Notes under the pieces: model-generated
Seen by the model: the letters and a program-made list of their open reading frames with translations, nothing else
The model's database searches: none
Told to the model about the DNA's origin: nothing
Program-made: the position numbers and the translations under genes
Part shown: in pieces, positions 8,486 through 17,900 of the stretch
Numbering within the stretch: the stretch's first letter is position 1
Layout: each line of letters opens with the position of its first letter
Assembly (NCBI RefSeq): GCF_030505615.1
Contig: NZ_CP129992.1
Location: 2,170,001 to 2,234,000, forward strand
Length of the DNA: 64,000 nucleotides
Direction: 5' to 3'
Origin: Salinibaculum rarum
Lineage (GTDB): Archaea; Halobacteriota; Halobacteria; Halobacteriales; Haloarculaceae

Positions 8486-9025
8486 ATGACTGCCTCGGCA
8501 CCGGAATCATGGACAGAGAGCATGAGTGGGCGTGAGCGCGTCCGACACGTCGTAGAGTTACTGGAAGAACCCACAGCAGTCCAAGAGATTGCGGACCGAG
8601 CAGAGGTCTCGCGCGCGACTGCCGACGACGAACTCCAGCGACTGCAAAGTGATGATTGGGTCACCGAAACAACTGTTGACGGAACGAAGGCATACGATCT
8701 CAACCCGGTGCGGATGCTCTTTGACGAAGTCACCGACCTGATTAAGGAGTACTCGCGCGAGGAACTGGAACGTCAGCTCACGGAACTGAAAAAAGAACAA
8801 GAAGACCTAGTTACCGAGTACGACGCCGAATCACTGGACGAATTCCGCGACCAACTCGTGGAAGAGGACCTCTCGGCAGCACAACTCCGCGAGCACCGCA
8901 ACGTGATTGCGACGTGGGAGGCACTCAACACGGAGCTCGGGCTCGTGAAACACGCTCTCCAGCTGTACGATGACGTCGTTGAGCTTTCTTCACCGCGCAC
9001 TGACGCATCTTCACCGCTCGCCTAA
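8486..9025 (+). CDS. HTH-domain protein (DUF7342-like), first gene of a coupled pair
   Basis: The product is 179 residues from ATG at 8486; a TTG 48 bases upstream is a weaker alternative. Residues about 20-75 form a winged helix-turn-helix (PTAVQEIADRAEVSRATADD with a following wing), suited to DNA binding. Residues 80-165 are strongly charged and helical, with a coiled-coil look (EELERQLTELKKEQEDLV). The stop overlaps the start of the next gene (TAATG). Similar HTH plus unknown-protein pairs are frequent in haloarchaeal accessory regions. The likely role is an autoregulating DNA-binding partner of the downstream protein, by analogy with antitoxins; that is inference. Confidence 0.75.
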   Translation: MTASAPESWTESMSGRERVRHVVELLEEPTAVQEIADRAEVSRATADDELQRLQSDDWVTETTVDGTKAYDLNPVRMLFDEVTDLIKEYSREELERQLTELKKEQEDLVTEYDAESLDEFRDQLVEEDLSAAQLREHRNVIATWEALNTELGLVKHALQLYDDVVELSSPRTDASSPLA

Positions 9026-9534
9026 TGGTCGTCTTTCTTGCGAACCGGTCGAATTTGCAGAGCAAGCGGCTTCACGACCGTATTCAGAATCGGCTCACCG
9101 GCGAGTTCGATACCGTTCGACGCCGACGAGCCGAGCCGCGCGAAACAGGACCGTACCGTGTCGTTGGCGAGGTGAACCCACGGCAGTATTTCAGCGACGC
9201 CGAGTACCCAACGACAACAGCCCGTATAGAGATCGGCTTTCAGTTGCGAACAACAGCGTCGTACGAGTATTACTGGATCAACTGGATAGAGCCAGACCGA
9301 AGCCTGCTCGTCGGCTGGCATCAAGACGATACGCACGACGATGTCGGACCGGTCCACCTTCAGATCAACGACGGTACGACAACTGTTGCCCACCAACCAG
9401 CGGAATTTATCGACTCACACCCGCTTGATGTCCTTGCGCATCGACTGGCATCCCTCCAAGACGCGGTTTCGTCCGTTGAATGGGAGAATGGACGACCCGT
9501 TGGATTCAACACCACTACGTCAGCTGGTGAGTAG
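9025..9534 (+). CDS. Unknown protein coupled to the HTH gene
   Basis: The product is 169 residues and starts inside the stop codon of the HTH gene (TAATG), so translation is probably coupled. I do not recognise the family. The N-terminus is basic (MVVFLANRSNLQSKRLHDRI, then RRRRAEPRE). The middle is beta-rich and aromatic (YEYYWINWIEPDRSLLVGWHQD) and the end helical. There is no signal peptide or membrane segment. The basic start next to a DNA-binding partner fits a nucleic-acid-acting effector, but no catalytic motif is evident. Confidence 0.7.
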   Translation: MVVFLANRSNLQSKRLHDRIQNRLTGEFDTVRRRRAEPRETGPYRVVGEVNPRQYFSDAEYPTTTARIEIGFQLRTTASYEYYWINWIEPDRSLLVGWHQDDTHDDVGPVHLQINDGTTTVAHQPAEFIDSHPLDVLAHRLASLQDAVSSVEWENGRPVGFNTTTSAGE

Positions 9535-9581
9535 CACACTCAATCCGGCGAAATGACCTCTCTCAGCCTAGCCGGAGATAT

Positions 9582-10445
9582 TCAGTCTGTTAGCTCTCGA
9601 AGGACCTCATCACCACGGTCAGTCGTGACGTAGTACGTGTGCTTCCGGTGCGTCTCGTCCTTTGGCTTGAGTTTCCGCTCAGTTCCTTTGATCGTTGAGC
9701 CTTCGTACTCGGTGACGAGGCCGACTTGCCGGAGCGCCCGATAGAGGTGCCGGACGTATTCGAACTCCATCTCTAACTCTTCAGCAGTCATCCGCGGATA
9801 GTCTGGACCGCCCCGAGCCAGTCGCTGAACAAGCGTCTGTCCGTCAGGCAGGTGCCGAAGGACGTTTAGTTGACCCTCGCGCTCGTCGAGAAATCGGAGG
9901 AGATGGTCACCATCCCGCGAGAGTCGATAGTAGGTGTGGTGCTGGCGAACCTCGTCGGCCTGCTTGGCTTTGACGCGTCGCTGTTTGACCGTTCCCGACT
10001 CGACGCGTTCCAGTAACCCTGCAGTTTCCATTTTTTGACAGAGCGACTCGACGTGTTTGCGCTCTGCGTCAAGGTGGCCTGCCATCGAGCGCGGATAGTT
10101 CCCCTCGACGGCGTCAAGGTGGTAGCAGACGAGGTACGCAACGGGGTCAGCCGGAAGCGGTGCCAGTTGACCGACGATTTGTTCCTTGCGTTCGAGTTCG
10201 GCTTCAAGTTTCTTGGCCCGCTCGTACCGGGATTGAGCGTTACTTGCAGGATCAATGTCGAGGTCAAGAGTGACGTCGAGTGACTCTCCGTGGGGCGTAT
10301 CGAGTGTGACTGTGAGTTCGCCAGTCTCCCAATGGTCACCAGACTCACTGCGAGCCTGGTTGAGGGCGTCTTCGACCTGCTGATACCGCGTCATGATCGT
10401 GTCTGCTTCCAGCCGGAGACGATCAATCTCGGCCTGTGAAACCAT
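9582..10445 (-). CDS. Coiled-coil and tandem winged-helix protein with NFACT-like segment (DUF2250-like)
   Basis: The product is 287 residues from ATG at 10445; GTG at 10451 is also in frame. Residues 8-35 and 75-93 are helical. Between them lies a strand-rich segment followed by LDIDPASNAQSRYERAKKLE, very like the NFACT/FbpA middle region (LDP..NA..yykkakKl) of Rqc2-type proteins. Residues 98-185 and 195-285 look like two winged helices (AEELEMEFEYVRHLYRAL is a typical recognition region). The NFACT N- and C-lobes are absent. Haloarchaeal relatives are usually called DUF2250 proteins. It is probably a DNA- or RNA-binding regulator, with no clear target. Confidence 0.7.
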   Translation of the reverse strand: MVSQAEIDRLRLEADTIMTRYQQVEDALNQARSESGDHWETGELTVTLDTPHGESLDVTLDLDIDPASNAQSRYERAKKLEAELERKEQIVGQLAPLPADPVAYLVCYHLDAVEGNYPRSMAGHLDAERKHVESLCQKMETAGLLERVESGTVKQRRVKAKQADEVRQHHTYYRLSRDGDHLLRFLDEREGQLNVLRHLPDGQTLVQRLARGGPDYPRMTAEELEMEFEYVRHLYRALRQVGLVTEYEGSTIKGTERKLKPKDETHRKHTYYVTTDRGDEVLRELTD

Positions 10446-10770
10446 CTTCACTGGAGTATAGAGACCAATTCGTTTGAATCCAATGTGTCTCGCACGTTGT
10501 ATCCTTCATCGAGAAGTGAGGGACTAGCCCACACCCTCAACGCGCACGAAGACTGGTTTTCATCCCAAACCTGCCGGGCATCTTCAGCCGATATATAAGC
10601 ATCCCTGTATTAATTGAAGACGAGAGTTAATCTGTGAAACCGCGATATGGTCATGCCCTCAGTAGGTCTTCCAGGCTGTGAGTCGGAAAATCCCACCCAA
10701 ATCGAAATATTGGTTTGTTATATGATACTTTCACTCATGGCCTTTATACATACGTGGCTCTTTAAGATGT
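10446..10770. promoter_or_regulatory. A+T-rich intergenic region with promoter of the first recombinase
   Basis: There are 325 bases without a gene. TTTATAC at 10743-10749 lies 28 bases before the GTG at 10771, the spacing of a leaderless haloarchaeal promoter. Nothing else is evident. Confidence 0.45.
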
Positions 10771-12159
10771 GTGTCTGACATGACGGACAAGAGTGACGTA
10801 GAGATAACAAGTAAGCTCCATGATACAGTAGGAGAACAGGTAGACGGGACTGTACGAGAACTAAGTGAGTTTCGTGATTGGATGGAAGATAAGGGCAAGT
10901 ACCCTGACCGAGGGGTACCACTCTCTCAAGAATCATCGGGAAACTACATCAGTAGAATCGATCAGGTGTTCAGGTTCGTCATCGACAATCTGGACCCGGC
11001 AGACAAGACGAGACTCACGCATGACCAAGCAGACTGGATCATTAAGGCGCTAAATCGAGATTGGATTCTGAGACAAGACGGCGACGAATACTCAGAAAAC
11101 GGCAAACGAAAGTTTTCCAACACGCTAAACAAGTATTTTGATTGGCGTCACGACCAGTTTGGTGACGACCAGTGGCGGCCACGAATCAAGTTCAGCGACG
11201 GCGAGCACGAAAGCGCGGACAAACTGAACTTCAAAGAACGCTGGCTGGTACGTGAAACGGCGAAAGACTACGGATCACTTCCATCCTACTACGAAACCAG
11301 CGAAGAAAAACGTGAAAAGATCAACAGTCTCGTCGCGCAACGTATTGGAAAACCGAAAGACGAGATCACACGGAAAGATTGGGAGCGAGCAGACTCAAGC
11401 ACGAAGGTTGCATCTTTGATTGCGGTCGCGCTTGAAACAGGAATCATCCCAATTGAGGTTGAGCGAGCGAAGACGACGTGGTACGACAGAGAGCGCAACG
11501 TCCTGAAAATCACGAAGGAGGAGTCCGGGAAAGACCGTCCATCGACGGAGTTGCCGCTGACTGAGGAAACCGGAGAGTTACTCGTGGAGTGGATACAGGA
11601 GCGTCGATACTACGAAAAGTATGACGACACGGACCTGCTCTGGCTCAACCAGGATGGGAATTCATACGATTCGAAGAACCTCTGTTACTTACTGAGACGA
11701 CTGTGTGAAGAGGCAGGTATTGACCACGAAAACCGGAAGATCGTGTGGTACAGTCTCCGTCACAATCTCGGGCAATCAATGGAAGAAACCGAGGACTTGT
11801 CGCAGGCTAAAGACCAGTTGCGTCACGACCACATTGAAACGACAAAAAACACCTACGGAGAATCCAGCATCGAAAGTCGGCGTTACACGCTCGAAAAAAT
11901 AAGCGAGACTGCGCGTCGAACTGCCGAAGACCCGGACTTCAACCCGTACGGCGATGAAGACGTTACACCTACCTCAGAATCACAGAACAACGGTTCCACC
12001 CAATCGACATCTCGGGAGGTCGACACCACCGTATCGGCATCTCGGGACGACACCAGTTCGTCGACACCGTCTTCAACGAAACACATTGACGTCGTCATTG
12101 ACGACACGCAGGACGCCAAAGTGGACATCACGCGACAAATCCTAGCTGACGACATTTAA
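10771..12159 (+). CDS. Tyrosine recombinase family protein, catalytic Arg I position replaced
   Basis: The product is 462 residues from GTG at 10771; ATG at 10780 is the alternative. An N-terminal SAM-like core-binding domain (about 20-135) precedes a catalytic-domain match. Visible landmarks are IPIEVERAKTTW (227-237), YSLRH with Arg330, RH at 351-352 and Tyr362 in NTYG. The position that is Arg in the neighbouring recombinase (GLRPIEVER) is Ile226 here (GIIPIEVER), so the first catalytic Arg appears lost. The last 80 residues are a Ser/Thr-rich acidic tail. The gene is convergent with the other recombinase. It may be a former integrase kept as a DNA-binding or directionality factor; that is inference. 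Confidence 0.85.
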   Translation: MSDMTDKSDVEITSKLHDTVGEQVDGTVRELSEFRDWMEDKGKYPDRGVPLSQESSGNYISRIDQVFRFVIDNLDPADKTRLTHDQADWIIKALNRDWILRQDGDEYSENGKRKFSNTLNKYFDWRHDQFGDDQWRPRIKFSDGEHESADKLNFKERWLVRETAKDYGSLPSYYETSEEKREKINSLVAQRIGKPKDEITRKDWERADSSTKVASLIAVALETGIIPIEVERAKTTWYDRERNVLKITKEESGKDRPSTELPLTEETGELLVEWIQERRYYEKYDDTDLLWLNQDGNSYDSKNLCYLLRRLCEEAGIDHENRKIVWYSLRHNLGQSMEETEDLSQAKDQLRHDHIETTKNTYGESSIESRRYTLEKISETARRTAEDPDFNPYGDEDVTPTSESQNNGSTQSTSREVDTTVSASRDDTSSSTPSSTKHIDVVIDDTQDAKVDITRQILADDI

Positions 12160-12184
12160 CGTCGATTCGTCAGAACCGCAGGGG

Positions 12185-13312
12185 TCACCCCATGCGGTCT
12201 AACGCGTCCTGCCGGTCCTCAACGGGTGCTTGATCGTACTTCATCGTCGTTTCCGGACTCTTGTGTCTGAGTTGCGCTTGTGCAGCAGCGAGATCTTCCT
12301 CACGCGTCATATATGTCCCCGTCGAGTGCCGGATTGAGTACCAGCTCATCTGCCGGTCGGCGTACGGAATGTCTGCTTCGTCACAGAGCCGCCGAAGGAC
12401 TTTCCGCAATGCCGAGGAGCCGTACGTATTCCCGCGTCGCGTCAGCCAAATAGCATCCGTGTCGTCGTACTTTGGGTCGGCTTGGCGCTGTTCGAGCCAT
12501 CGGTCCAGCGTTTCTGCCGTCCGGTCTTGCAGGCCGACAATCCAATGCCCAATGTTTTTCGACGACTGCTCTTTTGGGATGCGAAGCACGGAGTTCTCGA
12601 TATCAACCCAACTCGTTACGGCGCGCTCAACCTCAATTGGACGGAGACCTGCGTCGAGACTTACTGCAACGAGGCTCGGGATTTTCCAACCGTTCACGTT
12701 CTCCCAATCAGCAGGCGTCACCGACGACTTCGGTTTTTCCAAGCGCTGTGCGAGGTACGCTTTCCACCGGTCGCGTTCCTGAGGGTCGAGCGATTCGTAC
12801 GCCGGGACACTCCCGTATTCGAGTGCGGCTTCCCTGATCAGCCCGCGTTCTTCTCGGGTGAGATAATCACGCGGTGTCGTCGTCTTGTGACCCGTACTGA
12901 ATGACAACTCAGGTTCCCATTCGTCGAGGCCCTGCTCATGTGCGCGCCACTTGAACAGCATCTGGACTGCCTTCCGACAGTTATCCTTGTGCGCGTTCGA
13001 TTTGTCCTGTCTGGCGAGCCACATCAAGTAGGCGTCAGCATGCTCGTGGGTAACGTTCGACGTGTATCCGCCTTCCCGGTTCCACACCCATCGGTAGAAC
13101 TGATCCATACGATGCGCGCGGGTTTTGACTGTTGTCCGTGCGTATCCATCGGCTTTCTCCGGGTCCTTCCCAAACACGAGGAGCCATTCGAGGCATTGTT
13201 CGCGCTGGTTTCGATAGTCGATCTGTTGGCGTTCATTGAGGCGGTCGGCAGCGGGTTCGGTGACGACTGTAATCCCTTCGAGAGGGGTCGTTGCCTTTTC
13301 GGAATTTGTCAT
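12185..13312 (-). CDS. Tyrosine recombinase/integrase of the island
   Basis: The product is 375 residues from ATG at 13312; an in-frame start 57 bases upstream is less likely. It has an N-terminal core-binding domain and a C-terminal catalytic domain with Arg in GLRPIEVER, Arg-His in YSIRHS, Arg-His in LRHKSPETTMKY and the terminal Tyr in MKYDQ. The His of the usual HxxR box is Tyr, as in the sister protein. The gene lies about 220 bases from the 3' end of tRNA-Glu, the classical arrangement for an integrase and its target, so it is the best candidate for the enzyme that integrated the island. Confidence 0.9.
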   Translation of the reverse strand: MTNSEKATTPLEGITVVTEPAADRLNERQQIDYRNQREQCLEWLLVFGKDPEKADGYARTTVKTRAHRMDQFYRWVWNREGGYTSNVTHEHADAYLMWLARQDKSNAHKDNCRKAVQMLFKWRAHEQGLDEWEPELSFSTGHKTTTPRDYLTREERGLIREAALEYGSVPAYESLDPQERDRWKAYLAQRLEKPKSSVTPADWENVNGWKIPSLVAVSLDAGLRPIEVERAVTSWVDIENSVLRIPKEQSSKNIGHWIVGLQDRTAETLDRWLEQRQADPKYDDTDAIWLTRRGNTYGSSALRKVLRRLCDEADIPYADRQMSWYSIRHSTGTYMTREEDLAAAQAQLRHKSPETTMKYDQAPVEDRQDALDRMG

Positions 13313-13360
13313 TGCCTCACACCTCGTAGGGGAACCCACGTCCTTGCCCGTCGATTTTCC

Positions 13361-13430
13361 CAATCGCAAGACTGCGCGGGATTGAGTAAACTGTACTTGC
13401 TTGCCGCCGCTATATGGCTAATCGCAAGAC
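13361..13430. repeat. Direct repeats next to the integrase gene, candidate recombinase arm sites
   Basis: AATCGCAAGAC occurs at 13362-13372 and again at 13420-13430, 58 bases apart. Related CTTGCC(C)G motifs lie at about 13343, 13400 and 13463. They sit between the integrase start and the tRNA-Glu gene, where arm-type or autoregulatory binding sites would be expected. Function is inference. Confidence 0.45.
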
Positions 13431-13533
13431 GGCGGCAGGATGAATCGGTACATCGAACCGGCTTGCCCGTGACCATGATTTAATTTCACCATTGCTCACG
13501 GTCGAAAACTACGGGACGGCGAAAGGATAGAGA

Positions 13534-13608
13534 TGCTCCGTCAGGGATTCGAACCCTGGTCCTTGCCGTGAGAGGGCAAGATGATTGGCCGGACTACACC
13601 AACGGAGC
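13534..13608 (-). tRNA. tRNA-Glu (anticodon CTC)
   Basis: Read on the minus strand the molecule is 75 bases. Acceptor 5' strand GCTCCGT (13608-13602) pairs with ACGGAGC at the 3' end, with discriminator A at 13534. The anticodon arm is TTGCC-CTCTCAC-GGCAA, giving anticodon CTC. The T arm contains GGTTCGAATCC. No intron is seen and CCA is not encoded. The 3' end points at the recombinase gene, so this is the probable chromosomal attachment site. The duplicated 3' fragment expected at the other end of the island is not found within bases 1-13,530. Confidence 0.95.
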
Positions 13609-13678
13609 GGCGTGCAATCCTCAGTAGCGACGAGTTACGTTTAACAATTGCGCTTCGGGCCGGCGGTGTGAGGCACTC

Positions 13679-14842
13679 TCACTCGTCGTCGAACGGGGAA
13701 CCGACGGCGTCGGGTTCCTCGCCGGCCTTGCTGATGATGTTCTCCCGTCCGACCCGGAGTTTGCTTATTAGCTCCTCGTCTTCCATCTCGGAGAGAAGCA
13801 TGCTGACTTTCGATTTTGACCACTCGGTGTTTTCGACGATGTTGACCTGTTTCATCCGGCCGCCGTTATCGTCGAGCAATTGCAACACGCGGTCCTCGTC
13901 CGAGAGGAGTTCTTCCTCGGGAACGGCTGGCTCAGGCGCGTTGTCGACCGTAGACGCCGCGGCGGCTTCTGTTGTCGTTTCGGCGTCTCCCTCGTCCTGT
14001 TGACGGAGGGTCTCCAGGATGCCCGAGTACCATGCGACGATGGCTCCGACCACGAGCAAGACGAGAAGCCCGAGCACGAGCGAGCCCGGACCGAACTCGC
14101 TGGACAGCGTATCGGCCGGTGTCGTTGGTCCGGACTGGGCCGCGCCGATTGCATCGGGGCGGACCATGACAACTTTGGGGCGTCGGTCGGCGAACTCCCG
14201 TTCGCCCTGGTATTCGATGGTCTCACTGGCGGTCAGATTGCCGACAGTTCCCAGCTGGTCGGGGCCGGGCTCTGTCTCCGATACGAATCGGAGATTCGGC
14301 CCGCGAGCAAAGACCAGCCGCTGGTCCGGCCCGACGTACATGCCGCCGGCGAAGACATCGTCGATGATGATTCCGCGGTCTGTCGTCCGTGCGAAGTTCG
14401 TCCACGTAAAGGACATCCGGAGGCGGCCGTAGACCCGGAACTGTTCGTCGACGGTCGCTTCCTTCGAGAACGCTTTCGCGTTCATCTCCCGGGTCGTCTC
14501 CTCCGAACCGAATGCAGTCAGCGCGCGAGCGCGGGTCTTGAACTTCCGATAGGTCTCCGTCTCGGCGCTGTTGAACTCGCTTGCGAACGTCTCAAACTCC
14601 GCTCGTTCGGAGGTGTTCGCTTCGAGAACGGTACTGTGTATTATCGTCCACCGCGCGGTCCCGTTCTCGTAGGCAGTGACGCGAAACTCCGTACTGTTGA
14701 ATCCCTCCGGCGTACTCAGTTGCTGTGGGTCTTGCGTTTGAGGACTCGTACCGTCGCCGGCGGCACTGCTTACGGGGACGGCAGCACCGGCTATGAGAAC
14801 CAACAACACGACTGCCACCCCGACGAACCACCGGCGTTGCAT
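13679..14842 (-). CDS. Membrane-anchored winged-helix regulator with extracytoplasmic domain
   Basis: The product is 387 residues from ATG at 14842. Residues 1-28 are a signal peptide or anchor (VGVAVVLLVLIAGAAVPVSSA). Residues 35-245 are an exported beta-rich domain. A transmembrane helix follows near 250-275 (LVLGLLVLLVVGAIVAWYSG), then an acidic linker and a cytoplasmic winged helix in the last 80 residues (MKQVNIVENTEWSKSKVSML). The architecture matches the DUF7345/DUF7343-type 'helix-turn-helix' membrane proteins of haloarchaea. It probably couples an envelope signal to transcription without phosphorelay. It stands alone next to tRNA-Glu. Confidence 0.8.
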   Translation of the reverse strand: MQRRWFVGVAVVLLVLIAGAAVPVSSAAGDGTSPQTQDPQQLSTPEGFNSTEFRVTAYENGTARWTIIHSTVLEANTSERAEFETFASEFNSAETETYRKFKTRARALTAFGSEETTREMNAKAFSKEATVDEQFRVYGRLRMSFTWTNFARTTDRGIIIDDVFAGGMYVGPDQRLVFARGPNLRFVSETEPGPDQLGTVGNLTASETIEYQGEREFADRRPKVVMVRPDAIGAAQSGPTTPADTLSSEFGPGSLVLGLLVLLVVGAIVAWYSGILETLRQQDEGDAETTTEAAAASTVDNAPEPAVPEEELLSDEDRVLQLLDDNGGRMKQVNIVENTEWSKSKVSMLLSEMEDEELISKLRVGRENIISKAGEEPDAVGSPFDDE

Positions 14843-14900
14843 CTATCCTATACCACCCAAGGCCAGAATAAAAACACTGTGCCTGCGGTTGTTCTGGGCC

Positions 14901-17900
14901 TCACTCGGGGAGGGCGTCGGCGAGTGCCTCGACCGGATGCGGTGGCGCCGCCGAGTCGGTGACAGTGTTGTCGTCTGCCAGTTGCGAGCGACAGGAGGCA
15001 CCGGGGGCGACGACCTGCTCGCCGGAACTGTTCGCGATCTGGTCGCCGAGCAGCCCGGCGATTGCCCGACTCATCGAGTAGTGTTCGGCCTCGTAGCCAA
15101 AGGATCCAGCCATGCCACAACAGCCCGAATCGAGCGCGTCGACGTCGTAGCCGGCCCGACGGAGAACACCGACAGCGTGGTGGTCTCGCTGTGTCGCTTT
15201 CTGATGGCAGTGTCCGTGATATGCCAGCGTTGTCGACGGGGCCTCGAAGTCGACGGTATCGTCGAGCCGATGGCGGTCGAGATACTCACAGACACCGTAG
15301 ACGCTGGCCGCGACGCGCTCAACGTCGCCGTCACCGAGCAAGTCCAGATAGTCCGACTGGAACATCACAGCGTCGGAGGGCTCGACGACGACGACATCCC
15401 AGCCTGCATCGACGTGTGGCGCGAGTGCATCGACGTTCGTCCGTGCACGCCCCCGAGCGGTGTCCAGGAACCCCTTCGAGAACGCGGCGCGACCGCTCGG
15501 CCCCACGCCGGGGGCAAGCTGGACGTGGACGCCCGCGGCTTCGAGGACACGAACGGCGGCCTTCCCCGCCTCAGGGTGGTTGTAGTTCGTGTAGGTATCG
15601 GGGAACAACAGCGCCTTCCGGTGGGCGTCGGCTTCGGACACCGCCGGCTCTCGACCGTCGAGCCACTCCGAGAACGTCTGTCGGTGGAAGGTAGGCAGGT
15701 CGCGCTCCCGTGCGATACCGAGCAGTTTCTCGGCGACGACGCCGCTCCCGGGGAGGTTCTGTGCCCAGTTCGACAGCGGTGCCAGCGCGCTTCCGAGTGC
15801 GTTCACGCGGTCGACGTTCGCAAAGAGCCGGTCGCGCAGGCTCGTCCCGGCGTCTTCGTGGTGTTGGTGCTGAACTTCCGCTTTCAGCTTGGCCATGTCG
15901 ACCTCGCTCGGACAGTCGTTCTTGCAGCCTTTACAGCCGATACAGAGGTCCAGCACCTCCTCGATAAACTCCGCGTCAGTGGGGTCTGCCGGCAAGTCGC
16001 CGCTCATCGCCTGTCGGAGCATGTTGGCCCGCCCGCGCGTGCTCGTGACTTCCTCGTTTGCGGCCCGATAGGTCGGACACATCACGCCGCCGGTCGTCGA
16101 TTGCGGGCCGCGACACCCCCCACAGCCGTGACAGAGTTCGACCATCCCGGCCATGCCGTTGTCGTTGTCCCACTGTAACTGAGGGTCGAACCCGAGTTCG
16201 AAGTCGTAGTCGGGCGAGAATCGGAGGTTCTCGGTCAACTCGACGGCGTCGGCCCGCGCCGGCAGTTCACGCTCGTCGTCCTCGGGAACCTGCCCACAGA
16301 CCTGCCCCGGATTTAGCAGCCAGTCGGGGTCGAACGCACTCTTCGTGTCCTTGAACAGTTCCCACATCTCCTGGCCGTAGAGTGACCTGTTGAGGCGACT
16401 CCGTGCCCGACCGTCACCGTGTTCGCCCGACACAGAGCCGCCGTACTCGACGACGAGGTCGGTCGCCCCCTCGGCGATGGCTTCCATCTGTTCGATTCCC
16501 TCGATGGTCTTCGTGTTGACCAGCGGCCGGATGTGGAGACACCCTGGTCCGGCGTGGGCGTAGAAACTGGCGAAGGTGCCGGTCTCCTCAAGCAACTCCT
16601 GAAAGTCCGCAACGAACTCGGGGAGACGGGCCGGCGGAACTGCAGTGTCCTCGATGAAACTGATGTGTTTCGCGTCGGTGGTCCGGCCGAGCAAGATTGG
16701 GAGGCCGCTCTTGCGGAGTTTCCAGAACCGCTCGCGCTCGGCGTTGTCGTGGGCCTCGTCACCCCCGAGTGCCCGTACCGGGTCGCCGGTCGCCTCGCTC
16801 GCTCCCGCGGACGGGACAGCCGTTGCCGTCACCGTCGGCATCCGGTCGGCGAGCAGGTCGGCAACCTTCTGTTTTCCCTCGCGGTCGCTCTCGGCGTAGA
16901 ACTCGACGATCAGGACGGCTTCCGTCCCCTCGGGAACCATCTCGTCGACGAGTGGCCCGAACTCTCCGGTGTCCCGTGCCAACTCGAGGAGCACGTCGTC
17001 GAGTACCTCGACGGCCGCCGGGTCGTGTTCGAGAATCGGCGCGACGTCTTCCAGTGCCGTCAGCAGCGACTCGTAGCGCAACAGCGCCATCGACTTCGTC
17101 TCGGGAACCGGCTCCAGCGACACCGTCGCCTCCGTGACGATAGCCAGGGTTCCCTCGCTGCCTGCCAGCAGGCGCGCGAGGTTCACGGTCCCGCTGTCGG
17201 CCTCTTCGACGAGGCGGTCGAAGTTGTATCCCGAGACGTTGCGCTTCAGTTCCGGAAAGGCGCCCTCGACGGCCTCGCGTTCGTCGATGATAGTCGCGAC
17301 GGCGTCGTAGATGCGGGCTCTGGCGTCGCCATCGGGGTCTGCCTGCTCGCGGAGTTTGTCGATGGGTATCTCGCCAAAGCGTGTGACCGTCCCGTCGGCG
17401 AGGACGGCTTCACACTCCTCGATGTACGCGTCTGTCTTGCCGTATTGCAGTGAGTGAGCGCCCGTCGAGTTGTTCCCGATGGCTCCGCCGAGTGCGCTCT
17501 TGTCGCCCCACGCGGGGTCGGGTGCGAACTTCAGGTCGTGGTCGGCCAGCATCTCGTTTAAATCACCAAGAAGCAACCCGGACTGGGCGCGGGCGGTCTG
17601 TGCTGCTGGGTCGACCTCCAGCAGTGCGTCCATGTGCCTGGTGAAATCGAGGACGACCGCTTCGTTGACAGATTGGCCGCCGAGACTGGTGCCGCCACCC
17701 CGGGGTAACACCGGAATCTCGCGGTCGGCGCAGTACTCCATCACCGCGGCCACGTCCGCCGTCGACTGCGGAAAGACGACGCCGATGGGCGTCACTTCGT
17801 ACGCGCTGGCGTCTGTCGCGTACAACTGCCGGGAGTACTCGTCGAAGCGAACGTCACCCTCGACCCGTTCCCGAAGGGCCGTGACGAGTGCGGGTCGCGC

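Noticed and set aside
14793..16178. Plus-strand frame of about 461 codons over the dehydrogenase gene
   Set aside because: The minus strand here encodes the Fe-S half of a complete dehydrogenase with CxxC and CCG motifs.
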